A DNA stretch of 64,000 nt from Saprospiraceae bacterium. Lineage in GTDB: Bacteria; Bacteroidota; Bacteroidia; Chitinophagales; Saprospiraceae. Location of the stretch: assembly GCA_013360405.1 (NCBI GenBank), contig JABWBR010000005.1, forward strand, positions 32,569 to 96,568, given 5' to 3'. Below, piece after piece: positions 41,410-49,750 of this stretch (its first letter is position 1; the number at the start of each line of letters is the position of its first letter). Position numbers and translations under genes: made by a program. The notes beneath the pieces are model-generated. The model made no database searches. It had not been told where the DNA came from and was given only the letters and a program-made list of their open reading frames with translations.

Positions 41410-42846
41410 TTAAAATCTATAATTCAACCCGATATTTATACCTGCCGTTTGATAGGAGGGAGCAGGGGCTAAATTATTATTTTGCAGTGCCAGGGATGCA
41501 CTGAACGTCGGTTCGGCTAGCACGCTGAGCTTATTATTCAGTCGGTATTCAGCGCCTGCGGCCAGCACAAAATCCAGCCCGTAGCGTTGGGTACTTTCTT
41601 TTTGGGCAACGGGCTCATCAGGGTCTGATCGCTTGAACCGGTTGCCCCCGGATGAAATGCCCGTGACTTCCAGTTCATTCTGAAGAAATACATTGGCGAT
41701 AAGTCCACCTTTTATAGCAAATTTCAATCTGCCCTTACCGGTGTGCGTAGCCAACAATAAGGGGATGCGGAGCGTTTTGACGTGTTCTTTGGTAGTCAGG
41801 TTGAGATCTAGAGGTTGGTCGTCTGGATACATTGCAGTGGTATCAACCTGGCTCATTCTCAGATTGATATCCATAGATCCCGCATAGCTATTTAGCGTAT
41901 AATTGAAATCGTATTCGTCGTGTCCGCCATGAGAAGGACCGCCCGGGCCGCCATGGCCATGTACCCGTTCCCCATCCCTGATTTTTAGTTCGGGTTGGTG
42001 CTCGGCTATCCGGTCAAATTGCTGATACCCCACTCCGGTCTCGAATGCCAGGTGAGGGGCTATTTGTTTTCCAGCTTTCACCCAATAGTCAGCTACAATG
42101 TGGTTTAGTTTGCTTTGACTGCTCACTACCCGCCGAGGCCCGTGGTGGTTGTCGTTATCATCAGGGCCAGGTTTTTTTAGTTTTTCGCTCATGATGGATA
42201 CCGTGGAATGTACGCCCGAATACCAGCCCTGTTTGGAAACGGGTTGAATAGGGCTCATTACTTTTGCTACTATTGTGCCCGGCTGAAATTGAGAAGAAAG
42301 TATATTCCATTTTGGTAAATAAGCAAGCGGAGCGACAGCGTCTTCTACCTGGGGCTTAATGTCAGGGCTTACTTCAACATTCACAGAATTTGCCGAAATT
42401 GCATTTACTTGATTTTCAATTAGAAGGGTAGGGGGGATACCTTCTCTTTGATCGACTATGACGTATGAAGGATTATTCTGATGAAATTGAACAGGCGATC
42501 GGCTGTTTGAACGGGGTAAAGACGGTGTACTGGGCTGATCTGAAACAATTGGTTTGTTATTTAATAGTTGCTCTTTTAATTCGACTTGGCCGGCGATTAG
42601 TGTATTGACTTTATTGGTAAAATGCAGATAACCGGCTATTAAGGTAGACGACAGTATCAAAATGACGGTAGCAGCCGCTATCTGCCAGCCGAATCGGTGA
42701 ATTAAGGCCATGCCGGTAGCCGGCTGATTGGGTAATTTATCGTTTAAATTATCCCAAAAAGCCGGAGACGGATCTTCTTCGTAACGCTCGAAGGAGCGCC
42801 GAATGAAATCGTCCAGATTGTCTTTAGGTGTATGCTCTTCTATCAT
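41410..42846 (-). CDS. Trans-envelope anti-sigma-like protein with C-terminal outer-membrane beta-barrel
   Basis: 478 residues from ATG 42846 (a TTG at 42852 overlaps the sigma stop). The N-terminal ~50 residues are cytoplasmic (FIRRSFERYEEDPSPAFWDNL, like Bacteroidota anti-sigma proteins), then one helix (WQIAAATVILILSSTLIAGY, ~54-73), a Pro/Ser/Gln-rich periplasmic linker (~77-200) and an OmpA/PorT-like barrel (~205-478) ending INIGLNYRF, a typical outer-membrane C-terminus. Two insertions are His/Gly/Asp-rich: DDNDNHH (229-235) and HGHGGPGGPSHGGH (296-309). It starts 2 nt after the sigma gene stop. Anti-sigma function is inferred from order and the N-terminus. Confidence 0.75.
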   Translation of the reverse strand: MIEEHTPKDNLDDFIRRSFERYEEDPSPAFWDNLNDKLPNQPATGMALIHRFGWQIAAATVILILSSTLIAGYLHFTNKVNTLIAGQVELKEQLLNNKPIVSDQPSTPSLPRSNSRSPVQFHQNNPSYVIVDQREGIPPTLLIENQVNAISANSVNVEVSPDIKPQVEDAVAPLAYLPKWNILSSQFQPGTIVAKVMSPIQPVSKQGWYSGVHSTVSIMSEKLKKPGPDDNDNHHGPRRVVSSQSKLNHIVADYWVKAGKQIAPHLAFETGVGYQQFDRIAEHQPELKIRDGERVHGHGGPGGPSHGGHDEYDFNYTLNSYAGSMDINLRMSQVDTTAMYPDDQPLDLNLTTKEHVKTLRIPLLLATHTGKGRLKFAIKGGLIANVFLQNELEVTGISSGGNRFKRSDPDEPVAQKESTQRYGLDFVLAAGAEYRLNNKLSVLAEPTFSASLALQNNNLAPAPSYQTAGINIGLNYRF

Positions 42847-42848
42847 AA

Positions 42849-43412
42849 TCAAGTCGTTAAGCTCTTCGCGAGCATTTTTCTCATGTATGCTTTTGCTCTT
42901 AAATATTGTGTTTTTGAGGTGCTTACCGAAATGCCCAATATTTCCGCTATTTCGATATGCGTATATCCTTCCATCACGTAGAGATTGAAAACCGTCCTGA
43001 AACCATCAGGCATTTGATGCAAGATGTGTATCAGGTTTTTTGCGATGGGTTCGTCGAGGTGCGGCAGTTCCTGGTCGGTATTGTCGGAAATTTCGAGGTT
43101 GTCAAATTCTACCGTCGGCAGTAGCCGTTGTTGTTTTTTCAGGTGTTGCAACGCCACATTTACGATTACTTTTCTCACCCATCCTTCCAGGCTTCCGGCG
43201 CCTGCGTATTGATGAAGATCCTGGAATACTTTGATGAAACCTTCCTGGAGCATGTCTTCCGCGTCTTCTCTGTTTTTGGCATATCTTAGGCATACCACGA
43301 ACATTTTGCCCTTAAAGAAGTTATAAAACTCTTTTTGGGCAAGCCGCTCTCCCCGGATTGAAGCCTTCAATATGTCTTCCGTCATGTGTGTTAATTCACT
43401 GTTTGCCGGCAT
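42849..43412 (-). CDS. ECF RNA polymerase sigma factor (RpoE-like)
   Basis: 187 residues from ATG 43412; ATG 43385 is a possible later start. Region 2: EFYNFFKGKMFVVCLRYAKNREDAEDMLQEGFIKVFQDL, i.e. landmarks YAKNREDAEDMLQEGF; region 4: LPHLDEP... then MPDGFRTVFNLYVMEGYTHIEIAEILGISVSTSKTQYLRAKAYMRKML (landmarks GYTHIEIAEILGIS and SKTQYLRAK). It lacks the FecI-type neighbours of the first sigma gene. It heads a cluster with the barrel-tailed anti-sigma protein and the His-rich lipoprotein, so envelope or metal stress is the likely signal (inference). Confidence 0.9.
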   Translation of the reverse strand: MPANSELTHMTEDILKASIRGERLAQKEFYNFFKGKMFVVCLRYAKNREDAEDMLQEGFIKVFQDLHQYAGAGSLEGWVRKVIVNVALQHLKKQQRLLPTVEFDNLEISDNTDQELPHLDEPIAKNLIHILHQMPDGFRTVFNLYVMEGYTHIEIAEILGISVSTSKTQYLRAKAYMRKMLAKSLTT

Positions 43413-43482
43413 ATGGTCGCAACTTAAGGATAGGTAAGTAAATTGGGAAAGGGTTGCATGGAGGAAGGATTTTTATAGCATT

Positions 43483-44943
43483 TTAAGGTTTTTGTTCCAC
43501 CTTTTTTTTCAGCCATACCGGCACGACTTTGGGCTCTTGTTTGTCGTGTAGGAATAGTTGCCCCGACAAATTGCCCACCTCATCCCGGTGAAGCAAGATG
43601 GGGAGTATTCCTTCTTTTGCTATTATTTTACCCTCGAGCGTTTGCCCATGCCAATGCAGTGCCTTAATGGGTAATCGGGAAGGGGCAGAACTGGGAAGGG
43701 GAACAACGGCGCCGTGTAAACTGCTTTTATCTCCGTTGGTATTGATGATGATTTCCCCTCGTGGGGGCATATTTTTTTCTTCAAGGATATAGTCGTAAGT
43801 CCCGGATAAAGCCAGGCTGTCTTCGCTTGCCAAAGGAGCTTCCTGTTGCAGTAACACGTCGATCAGACTGCTGGCAAACCCTTCGATGAGGATGGGCTGA
43901 TTGGTTGTATTGGATAAAACGGCAATAGTCAGGCCTTCATCGGGGTATACCATCAACACAGAGCGCCCTCCGGTTTGGCTGCCGTTGTGGAAAAAAACAC
44001 GACGGTTCCAGGAGTCCTGTGCAATGATCCAACCCAGACCGATGCCCAGCGTATCGCCTTTATTCGTTTTATTGCGGGTAAAGAGTACTTCAAATCCTTT
44101 TTCCGATAAGAAGGATTTGCGCAGATGGTGCTGTCCAAATTTGGCCAAATCAAGCGCATTAGACAAATATCCTCCACCCGGCCATTTATAGCTTGGGCGT
44201 AGGATCTTTTGCCTTACCGCAGCCCCGCTTTTGTTTATGCTGTATAATTGAGAGTCATCGGTAATCAGCGAATCGGGATGATTAGGTTCTGTGTGGCACA
44301 TGTCCAATGCTTCGAGCATGTTGTGCATGGTTCTCAGGAAAGGTCTGCCTGAGGCGGCTTCCATGACAACTCCCAGCAGGGTATAGCCGTAGCTGGTGTA
44401 ATTGTAAAGTTCGCCGGGAGGCGCCACCAAGGGGTCCTTGATAAAAATGCCCAACGCGCTTTCGAGTGTAGTGTAGCGCTTGCCATCAATATTTTTTAGC
44501 CGAAAGTCGTTATCCTGGTAGTGTCGTATTCCCGCAGTGTGAGTGGCCAGCATACGGGCAGTGATGACATCGCCATAGGGTACAGGTTTTTGAAGATATG
44601 AATTGATGGGCTTGTCCAGGTCTATGATGCCCTTATCAACCATTACGGCCAGCAGCGAGCCGGTGAGAATCTTAGACACACTGGCAATCCGGAAAAGTGT
44701 AAAAGGATTCACCCTCTCCCCTTTTTCTTTGTTGGCATATCCAAATTCGCCTGAATAATAGAGCGTTTCCCTACCGGCAATAGCTACCGACATACCCACA
44801 GTACCCGACAACTGGAGGTATTCATTGACCATACTATCCAGTATCTCTTTTTTCGGTATCATGTCATTTGGGTAAAATGGTTGCGAATAAGCTGCACCTG
44901 TGCTCGCGAATACGCATAATACGAATAACAAAGCTTTATACAT
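43483..44943 (-). CDS. Class C beta-lactamase-fold serine hydrolase (secreted)
   Basis: 486 residues from ATG 44943 with a signal peptide (LLFVLCVFASTGAAYSQ); the open frame upstream to 45063 is not used because a promoter box lies there. Catalytic motifs: S-x-x-K in RIASVSKIL near residue 105, the second motif YNYTSYGYTLLG (Y-x-S in place of Y-x-N, as also seen in LACTB-type proteins), and H-N-G in FFHNGSQTGG as the third motif. The C-terminal ~130 residues form an extra beta domain. The substrate may be peptidoglycan or small esters or amides; it is not necessarily an antibiotic-resistance enzyme. It is divergent from the 3-hydroxyacyl-CoA dehydrogenase gene. Confidence 0.87.
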   Translation of the reverse strand: MYKALLFVLCVFASTGAAYSQPFYPNDMIPKKEILDSMVNEYLQLSGTVGMSVAIAGRETLYYSGEFGYANKEKGERVNPFTLFRIASVSKILTGSLLAVMVDKGIIDLDKPINSYLQKPVPYGDVITARMLATHTAGIRHYQDNDFRLKNIDGKRYTTLESALGIFIKDPLVAPPGELYNYTSYGYTLLGVVMEAASGRPFLRTMHNMLEALDMCHTEPNHPDSLITDDSQLYSINKSGAAVRQKILRPSYKWPGGGYLSNALDLAKFGQHHLRKSFLSEKGFEVLFTRNKTNKGDTLGIGLGWIIAQDSWNRRVFFHNGSQTGGRSVLMVYPDEGLTIAVLSNTTNQPILIEGFASSLIDVLLQQEAPLASEDSLALSGTYDYILEEKNMPPRGEIIINTNGDKSSLHGAVVPLPSSAPSRLPIKALHWHGQTLEGKIIAKEGILPILLHRDEVGNLSGQLFLHDKQEPKVVPVWLKKKVEQKP

Positions 44944-44962
44944 GTTACATGGAATTGCATGG

Positions 44963-44970
44963 CAAAAATA
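44963..44970 (-). promoter_or_regulatory. -7 promoter box (TATTTTTG) of the serine hydrolase gene
   Basis: TATTTTTG on the minus strand matches TAnnTTTG, 19 nt before ATG 44943. It supports the shorter start with a signal peptide at the N-terminus. A TTG further upstream lies at 26-nt spacing, longer than usual. Confidence 0.5.
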
Positions 44971-45016
44971 AGAGGTATATTTAATAATTTCGCGGGCAAC
45001 AAATAAAACCGGAATT

Positions 45017-45907
45017 ATGAAAAATATTACCGTCATAGGCGCGGGTACCATGGGCAATGGCATTGCTCACGTTTTTGCCCAGCAAGGTTTTGAAGTCGCT
45101 TTGGTTGACGTATCTCCTGCAGCGCTCGAAAAAGCTATGCTTACCATCGGCGCCAACCTGGACCGGATGATCAAAAAAGAGACGATCAGCCCCAAAGACA
45201 AAGCCGATACGCTGGAACGCATTACTACATTTTCTGACCTGCAAAAGGGCGTTTCGAAGGCCGACCTGGTAGTAGAAGCCGCCACGGAAAACCAGGAACT
45301 CAAATTGCGGATTTTTGGCCAAATGGACGAATTCGCGCCGGCCAAGGCTATTTTGGCTACTAATACTTCTTCTATTTCTATTACTAAAATAGCAGCAGCC
45401 ACAAAACGTCCCGGACAAGTCATCGGTATGCACTTTATGAACCCGGTGCCGGTAATGAAACTGGTTGAAGTAATCAGAGGATATGCTACGACCGATGAGG
45501 TCGCGTCTCAAATCATGGATTTGTCTCGCAAACTGGGCAAATCACCGGTTGAGGTAAATGATTATCCAGGCTTTGTGGCCAACCGAATCCTCATGCCTAT
45601 GATCAACGAAGCGATCATCACGCTGCACGAAGGCGTAGCCGGTGTGGAGGAAATTGATACGGTCATGAAACTGGGCATGGCGCATCCGATGGGCCCGCTG
45701 CAACTGGCTGATTTTATCGGCCTCGACGTCTGTTTGTCTATTTTGAATGTGTTGTATCACGGATTTGGCCAGCCCAAATACGCCCCCTGTCCATTGTTGG
45801 TTAATATGGTAACTGCGGGCAAACTGGGGGCTAAATCTGGAGAAGGGTTTTATGTGTATACGCCGGGCAGTAAGGATCTCGTGGTAGCGCCGAATTTCGC
45901 CAGATAG
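45017..45907 (+). CDS. 3-hydroxybutyryl-CoA / 3-hydroxyacyl-CoA dehydrogenase
   Basis: 296 residues. Rossmann NAD site VIGAGTMGNGIAHVFAQ at the N-terminus (GxGxMG), the catalytic His in GMHFMNPVPVMKLVEVI near residue 140 with the Glu of LVEVI, and the C-terminal substrate domain (HPMGPLQLADFIGLDVCLSILNVLYHG). It oxidises L-3-hydroxyacyl-CoA to the 3-keto form, or the reverse in butyrate/PHB-like metabolism; the short soluble form is of the Hbd/PaaH type rather than the fused FadB. It is monogenic, followed by a small hairpin (AGCCGCA-6-TGCGGCT) and a convergent S4-domain gene. Confidence 0.92.
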   Translation: MKNITVIGAGTMGNGIAHVFAQQGFEVALVDVSPAALEKAMLTIGANLDRMIKKETISPKDKADTLERITTFSDLQKGVSKADLVVEAATENQELKLRIFGQMDEFAPAKAILATNTSSISITKIAAATKRPGQVIGMHFMNPVPVMKLVEVIRGYATTDEVASQIMDLSRKLGKSPVEVNDYPGFVANRILMPMINEAIITLHEGVAGVEEIDTVMKLGMAHPMGPLQLADFIGLDVCLSILNVLYHGFGQPKYAPCPLLVNMVTAGKLGAKSGEGFYVYTPGSKDLVVAPNFAR

Positions 45908-45927
45908 AGCCGCAAAATTATGCGGCT
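45908..45927. terminator. Short hairpin at a convergent junction
   Basis: AGCCGCA (45908-45914) and TGCGGCT (45921-45927) form a 7-bp stem with a 6-nt loop directly after the dehydrogenase stop. There is no T-run, so it is a weak terminator candidate. Confidence 0.45.
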
Positions 45928-45937
45928 GTACTGCAGG

Positions 45938-46342
45938 TCAATCAACAAAATCGTCGTAATAATCCGTCTTGAATTCGTCTATCACGCGCCTGTCCTTCTT
46001 CGTAGGGCGTCCGGCGCCTTTGTCGCGGCGTTCTACGCCACTTTTACCGATATACCAGGCGTTGTATTTATTGCGCTCTTCTTCGGGGGTAATATCGACG
46101 TAGCAGGTTTGGGCGATCGGCGCCCCAACGCGGGTATGAATGAGTTTGAGTACTTGAAATTGTAGATCGAAGCCATTTTTGCGAACGCCAATCTGGTCGT
46201 TTTCCTGAACTACTTGGGCGGGTTTGACCACCAGGCCGTTGAGTTTGACTTTACCTTCTTTGCATGCCTCGGTGGCCAGGGTGCGCGATTTGTATATTCG
46301 AACGCTCCACAGCCACTTGTCAATTCTCAGTTTTTCGCTCAT
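45938..46342 (-). CDS. S4-domain RNA-binding protein (HslR-like)
   Basis: 134 residues. The S4 fold is at the N-terminus: LRIDKWLWSVRIYKSRTLATEACKEGKVKLNGLVVKPAQVVQEND (landmarks RIDKWLWSVRIYKSR and GKVKLNG). The C-terminal tail is basic, with the GAGRPTKKDRR segment typical of Hsp15-like proteins. In E. coli Hsp15 binds stalled 50S subunits that still carry peptidyl-tRNA. The gene follows PPK2 after 3 nt in a minus-strand operon starting at or near trxA or DUF58. Cytoplasmic. Confidence 0.9.
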   Translation of the reverse strand: MSEKLRIDKWLWSVRIYKSRTLATEACKEGKVKLNGLVVKPAQVVQENDQIGVRKNGFDLQFQVLKLIHTRVGAPIAQTCYVDITPEEERNKYNAWYIGKSGVERRDKGAGRPTKKDRRVIDEFKTDYYDDFVD

Positions 46343-46345
46343 AAC

Positions 46346-47083
46346 TTATTTGCTAATCCTGGGATATTTCATGTGGAGGCTTTCAAGCGCCTCAACCATT
46401 GTTTTTGATACTATATAATCGCGATACCACCGCTCATCTACGGGCACGATAGTCCACGGAATGGCGCTTTTATTGATGGCATCTTCGTAACAACGCATGT
46501 AATCATCCCAGAGTTCCCTTTCTTTCCAGTCGTTGGCGTTGTGCTTCCAGTTTTTTTCCGGATCGTCGAGGCGCTCTTGAAGTTCAAGGGCTTGTTGTTT
46601 TTTAGAAAGGTGCAGGTAAAATTTAAGGACTACGGTATGGTTGTCAAAAGCGAGCAATTGTTCAAATGAATTGATGGCAGCCATGCGTTTGTCGGCGCGG
46701 TCTTCGTCTATCCACTTATGCACCCGCTGAATGAGTACGTCTTCGTAATGAGAGCGGTTAAATATTTTGATATGTCCACGTATGGGAGCTTGCTTGTGCA
46801 CGCGCCATAGAAAATCGTGGGCAAACTCTTCGTCGGTAGGTTTTTTGAAAGAGTAGGTGCTGATTCCGTCGGGGTGGCAATCTTTGAAGACTTTTTTCAC
46901 CGCGCCATCTTTGCCACTGCCATCCATGCCTTGAAAAACCACCAGCACGGCGTGTTTTTGCTCCGCCCTAAGCACTTTTTGCAAGTCGCCCAGGCGCTCT
47001 ACATAGTCGTCCGTAGCCTTTTCGATATCGTCTTTATCGACAGAAGAAGGCGGAAGCGTGGAGATGGCAGATAGATTGATCAT
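46346..47083 (-). CDS. Polyphosphate kinase 2 family protein
   Basis: 245 residues, single PPK2 domain. Walker A GMDGSGKDGAVKKVF near 55, the Asp/Lys pair KKPTDEEFAHDFLWRVHK, the Walker B-like IFNRSHYEDVLIQRVH and the lid DPEKNWKHNANDWKER are all present. The enzyme uses polyphosphate to phosphorylate AMP/ADP or GDP (or the reverse); the exact class cannot be decided here, but FNRSHYEDV fits the type that makes nucleoside phosphates from polyP. It lies between DUF58 (27-nt gap) and the S4 gene (3-nt gap). Confidence 0.92.
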   Translation of the reverse strand: MINLSAISTLPPSSVDKDDIEKATDDYVERLGDLQKVLRAEQKHAVLVVFQGMDGSGKDGAVKKVFKDCHPDGISTYSFKKPTDEEFAHDFLWRVHKQAPIRGHIKIFNRSHYEDVLIQRVHKWIDEDRADKRMAAINSFEQLLAFDNHTVVLKFYLHLSKKQQALELQERLDDPEKNWKHNANDWKERELWDDYMRCYEDAINKSAIPWTIVPVDERWYRDYIVSKTMVEALESLHMKYPRISK

Positions 47084-47110
47084 AAAGCGATAGGTTTTAC
47101 ATTTGATGAA

Positions 47111-48043
47111 TCAGGCGTTCATTCTGCTGCGCTTGACCAGATAAGCCTGCAGGATTTGCTGGAAGCCTTTATTAATATCAGCTTCTACGAAATCAATTCG
47201 ATATTGGAGGCACTTGTACTTGAGCTGTTCGGTATATTTGGCTACCTGTTCGCGATAGTAGGGTTTTACCTGGTTGGGTTGCAGCCTTACCCGCTCGCCC
47301 GATTCCATATCGATAAAAAGGTAGGGCCGGTTGTCGTAGTCAAAATCCATTTCTTTGGATTTGTCAACCACGTGAAAAAGAATCACCTCGTGTTTGTTGT
47401 GTTTGAGGTGTTGTAGCGCAGAAAAAAGCTGTTCGTTGCTTTCCGACGATTCGAACATATCGCTGAATACGATTACCAGCGAACGTTTGTGGATGCTGTC
47501 GGCAATTTGATGCAGGGCTTTTGCGGCGGCGGTAGGCCGTTCCAATTGAGGCTTTTGCACCATCTGCTCCAGGTAGTTCAGCATGAGCTGATAATGGGCT
47601 GTACTCGTCTTGCAGCGCGTATGCGTATATACGTTTTCGTCAAAAAGCGTCAGCCCGAAAGCATCCCTTTGTTTGAGAAACAAATTCATCAATGAAGCGC
47701 CGGCCAGGGCAGAGAATCGGATTTTGTTTATAAATGCAGGGCTTTTGTCGGTTACCTCAGGAAAAAACATAGAGGAAGAAGCATCGATTACGATTTGGCA
47801 ACGCAGGTTGGTCTCTTCCTCGAATCGCTTGGTGAAAAGCTTGTCCGTACGGGCGTATACTTTCCAGTCGATATTTTTAGTGCTCTCCCCGGCGTTGTAC
47901 AACCTGTGTTCGGCAAATTCGACGGAGAAGCCGTGGAATGGACTTTTGTGCAAGCCTATGATGAACCCTTCTACCACCTGGCGGGCTAGCAATTCGAGAT
48001 TGCCGAAGCTGCGCAGCGAATTTTGTTCTATTGTTCTGTTCAT
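47111..48043 (-). CDS. DUF58 domain-containing protein
   Basis: 310 residues with the DUF58 hallmark DIRNID-type segment, here NAGESTKNIDWKVYARTDKLFTKRFEEETNLR (landmarks STKNIDWKVYARTDKL and EEETNL), and a vWA-like fold with a MIDAS-like DASSSMFF start and FSDMFESS. DUF58 proteins work with MoxR ATPases and vWA/BatA proteins; no moxR is present in this window, so the locus is incomplete or split. It has no membrane segment. Its own ATG is at 48043, 87 nt after the trxA stop. Confidence 0.9.
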   Translation of the reverse strand: MNRTIEQNSLRSFGNLELLARQVVEGFIIGLHKSPFHGFSVEFAEHRLYNAGESTKNIDWKVYARTDKLFTKRFEEETNLRCQIVIDASSSMFFPEVTDKSPAFINKIRFSALAGASLMNLFLKQRDAFGLTLFDENVYTHTRCKTSTAHYQLMLNYLEQMVQKPQLERPTAAAKALHQIADSIHKRSLVIVFSDMFESSESNEQLFSALQHLKHNKHEVILFHVVDKSKEMDFDYDNRPYLFIDMESGERVRLQPNQVKPYYREQVAKYTEQLKYKCLQYRIDFVEADINKGFQQILQAYLVKRSRMNA

Positions 48044-48130
48044 GGAGCAACCAGCTTAATAGATATAATGAACCCTTATCAGGCCTATTGCCGTGATAAG
48101 GGCTCAATTTAACTGCTTTTATCTATCGCA

Positions 48131-48448
48131 TCAAAGATGCGCTTCGATTTTATTTGCGAGAGCCTGCTTGGAAGTCGTACCTACATGTTTGTCGACTACT
48201 TCGCCGTTCTTCAGTATGAGAATCGTAGGAATACTTCGGATGCCGTATTTCATGGAAACTTCCGGATTGTTATCCACATCCAGTTTGCCTATAAGCGCTT
48301 TGCCATCGTATTCGTGAGCTAATTCCTCGATGATAGGACCGATCATACGGCAGGGGCCGCACCATTCTGCCCAAAAATCGATTACCGTTACACCGTTGTT
48401 TTGGAGGACACGCTCTTGGAAGTTTGTATCCGTGATTTCAAAAGCCAT
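48131..48448 (-). CDS. trxA: Thioredoxin
   Basis: 105 residues, standard length. The redox motif WAEWCGPCRM sits near residue 28 and the cis-Pro in SIPTILIL near 73, with GKLDVDNNP in between and the C-terminal TSKQALANKIEAHL. A cytosolic disulfide reductase working with thioredoxin reductase. Its promoter box is at 48513-48520, giving a leader of about 60 nt, longer than those of most genes here. DUF58, PPK2 and the S4 protein follow in the same direction. Confidence 0.95.
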   Translation of the reverse strand: MAFEITDTNFQERVLQNNGVTVIDFWAEWCGPCRMIGPIIEELAHEYDGKALIGKLDVDNNPEVSMKYGIRSIPTILILKNGEVVDKHVGTTSKQALANKIEAHL

Positions 48449-48512
48449 TGCTGAAAGATTTATTTTGGTTGATTACTTTGTTGTTGAAACACTAATTGAC
48501 CTAAACGGGTTG

Positions 48513-48520
48513 CAAATATA
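48513..48520 (-). promoter_or_regulatory. -7 promoter box (TATATTTG) of trxA
   Basis: TATATTTG on the minus strand matches TAnnTTTG and is followed by CAACC, like the TTTGCA boxes elsewhere. It lies 64 nt upstream of the trxA ATG. No clear -33 TTG at 19 nt. Confidence 0.5.
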
Positions 48521-48606
48521 ACGCTTGTTTGCATTTTCTTGTCCGCTTAAAGACATTCTTCTGACGATAGCTTACCTTAGCCGTCACATGCAAACGATTT
48601 ATTAAC

Positions 48607-49692
48607 ATGACAAAAGGCCGCTTGGTTTGGATAGGGCTCGGAGTATTTACGTTTTTTTTGCGCTGGAGCCTGAATAACAGGCCGCAGTGGATTGAAGATT
48701 ATTACAGCAGAGGGCTGTTTCAGTTTATCCGCCCGGTCATTGATTATACCCTGGGCTGGTTTCCGTTTCCCTGGATATATGTTTGTATTGCCTTTTTACT
48801 GGCTTACGCTGCTTTTTCAATTAGGCGCATTTGGCGCGTCTATCCTCAATGGAAAACCGGGCTATGGCATACTATATGGTTTGTTGCCGCCTGGATGGCA
48901 GGCATCCTCGTGCTGTTTATGTGGATGTGGGGATTTAACTACGGCCGCATCCCCGTTGAACGGCAATTGGGCCTGGAGCTCCGGCAACCTGTGTATAAGG
49001 ATATTAAGCAAGCCCTGGAGGAGGAGACAAGCGATTTGATCGCACTGCGGGCCCGCATACCCGGCGCTTCACAAAATGCCTTGGATCTGCACCTGACTAA
49101 AGTGGAGTTGGAGAACCTCCTGCGTATATTACTTACCCGGGTGTTAGAACAGCACGGTTATCCGGTAAGCGGGCGCATGCGGGTGTTTACCCTTTATCCC
49201 AAAGGCATCTTTCTGCGGTTTAGCTCGGCGGGGTTGTATTTCCCGCTTACCGGGCAAGGTCAAATCGATGCAGGATTACACACGCTGCAATGGCCCCACA
49301 CTATGGCCCACGAAATGGCGCACGGGTACGGAATAGCAGAAGAAGGCGCCTGCAATTTCTGGGGGTATGTAGCCTGCCGACAGTCTACCGATCCCGCTAT
49401 TGCCTATATGGGCAGATTGTCTTACTGGCGTTCGCTGGCTATTTATTTTAAAATAAAAGAACCTGATGCGTATGCTTTGTTCAGGGCTGGGTTGCCGCCG
49501 GGTATGATCGCTGATCTTGAGGCGATCAACAAAAATTTGTTGGCTTATCCGGATATAGCGCCCAAAATCCGCGACCACACCTACGACGCCTATCTCAAAT
49601 CACAGGGATTGCACGATGGCATGGCTAACTACGACAAGGATATCCTGATGGTCGAGGCATGGAAAAAGAAAAATCAAAATGCCTACCAATAA
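48607..49692 (+). CDS. DUF3810 membrane protein with zinc-protease-like HEMAH motif
   Basis: 361 residues. Three hydrophobic helices lie in the first ~115 residues (GLGVFTFFLRW, FPWIYVCIAFLLAYAAF, TIWFVAAWMAGILVLFMWMWGF). The C-terminal half carries TMAHEMAHGYGIAEEGACNFWGYVAC, a HExxH-like motif with a downstream Glu, so a membrane-anchored metallopeptidase is plausible, but activity is not established for DUF3810. It is divergent from trxA and has a weak promoter-like TACCTTAG at 48573-48580. Confidence 0.88.
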   Translation: MTKGRLVWIGLGVFTFFLRWSLNNRPQWIEDYYSRGLFQFIRPVIDYTLGWFPFPWIYVCIAFLLAYAAFSIRRIWRVYPQWKTGLWHTIWFVAAWMAGILVLFMWMWGFNYGRIPVERQLGLELRQPVYKDIKQALEEETSDLIALRARIPGASQNALDLHLTKVELENLLRILLTRVLEQHGYPVSGRMRVFTLYPKGIFLRFSSAGLYFPLTGQGQIDAGLHTLQWPHTMAHEMAHGYGIAEEGACNFWGYVACRQSTDPAIAYMGRLSYWRSLAIYFKIKEPDAYALFRAGLPPGMIADLEAINKNLLAYPDIAPKIRDHTYDAYLKSQGLHDGMANYDKDILMVEAWKKKNQNAYQ

Positions 49693-49750
49693 TATTTGCA
49701 CAACGACAATGTTGTACTAATTTTATCGCCCTAAGCTAAATGTGTAAGCT

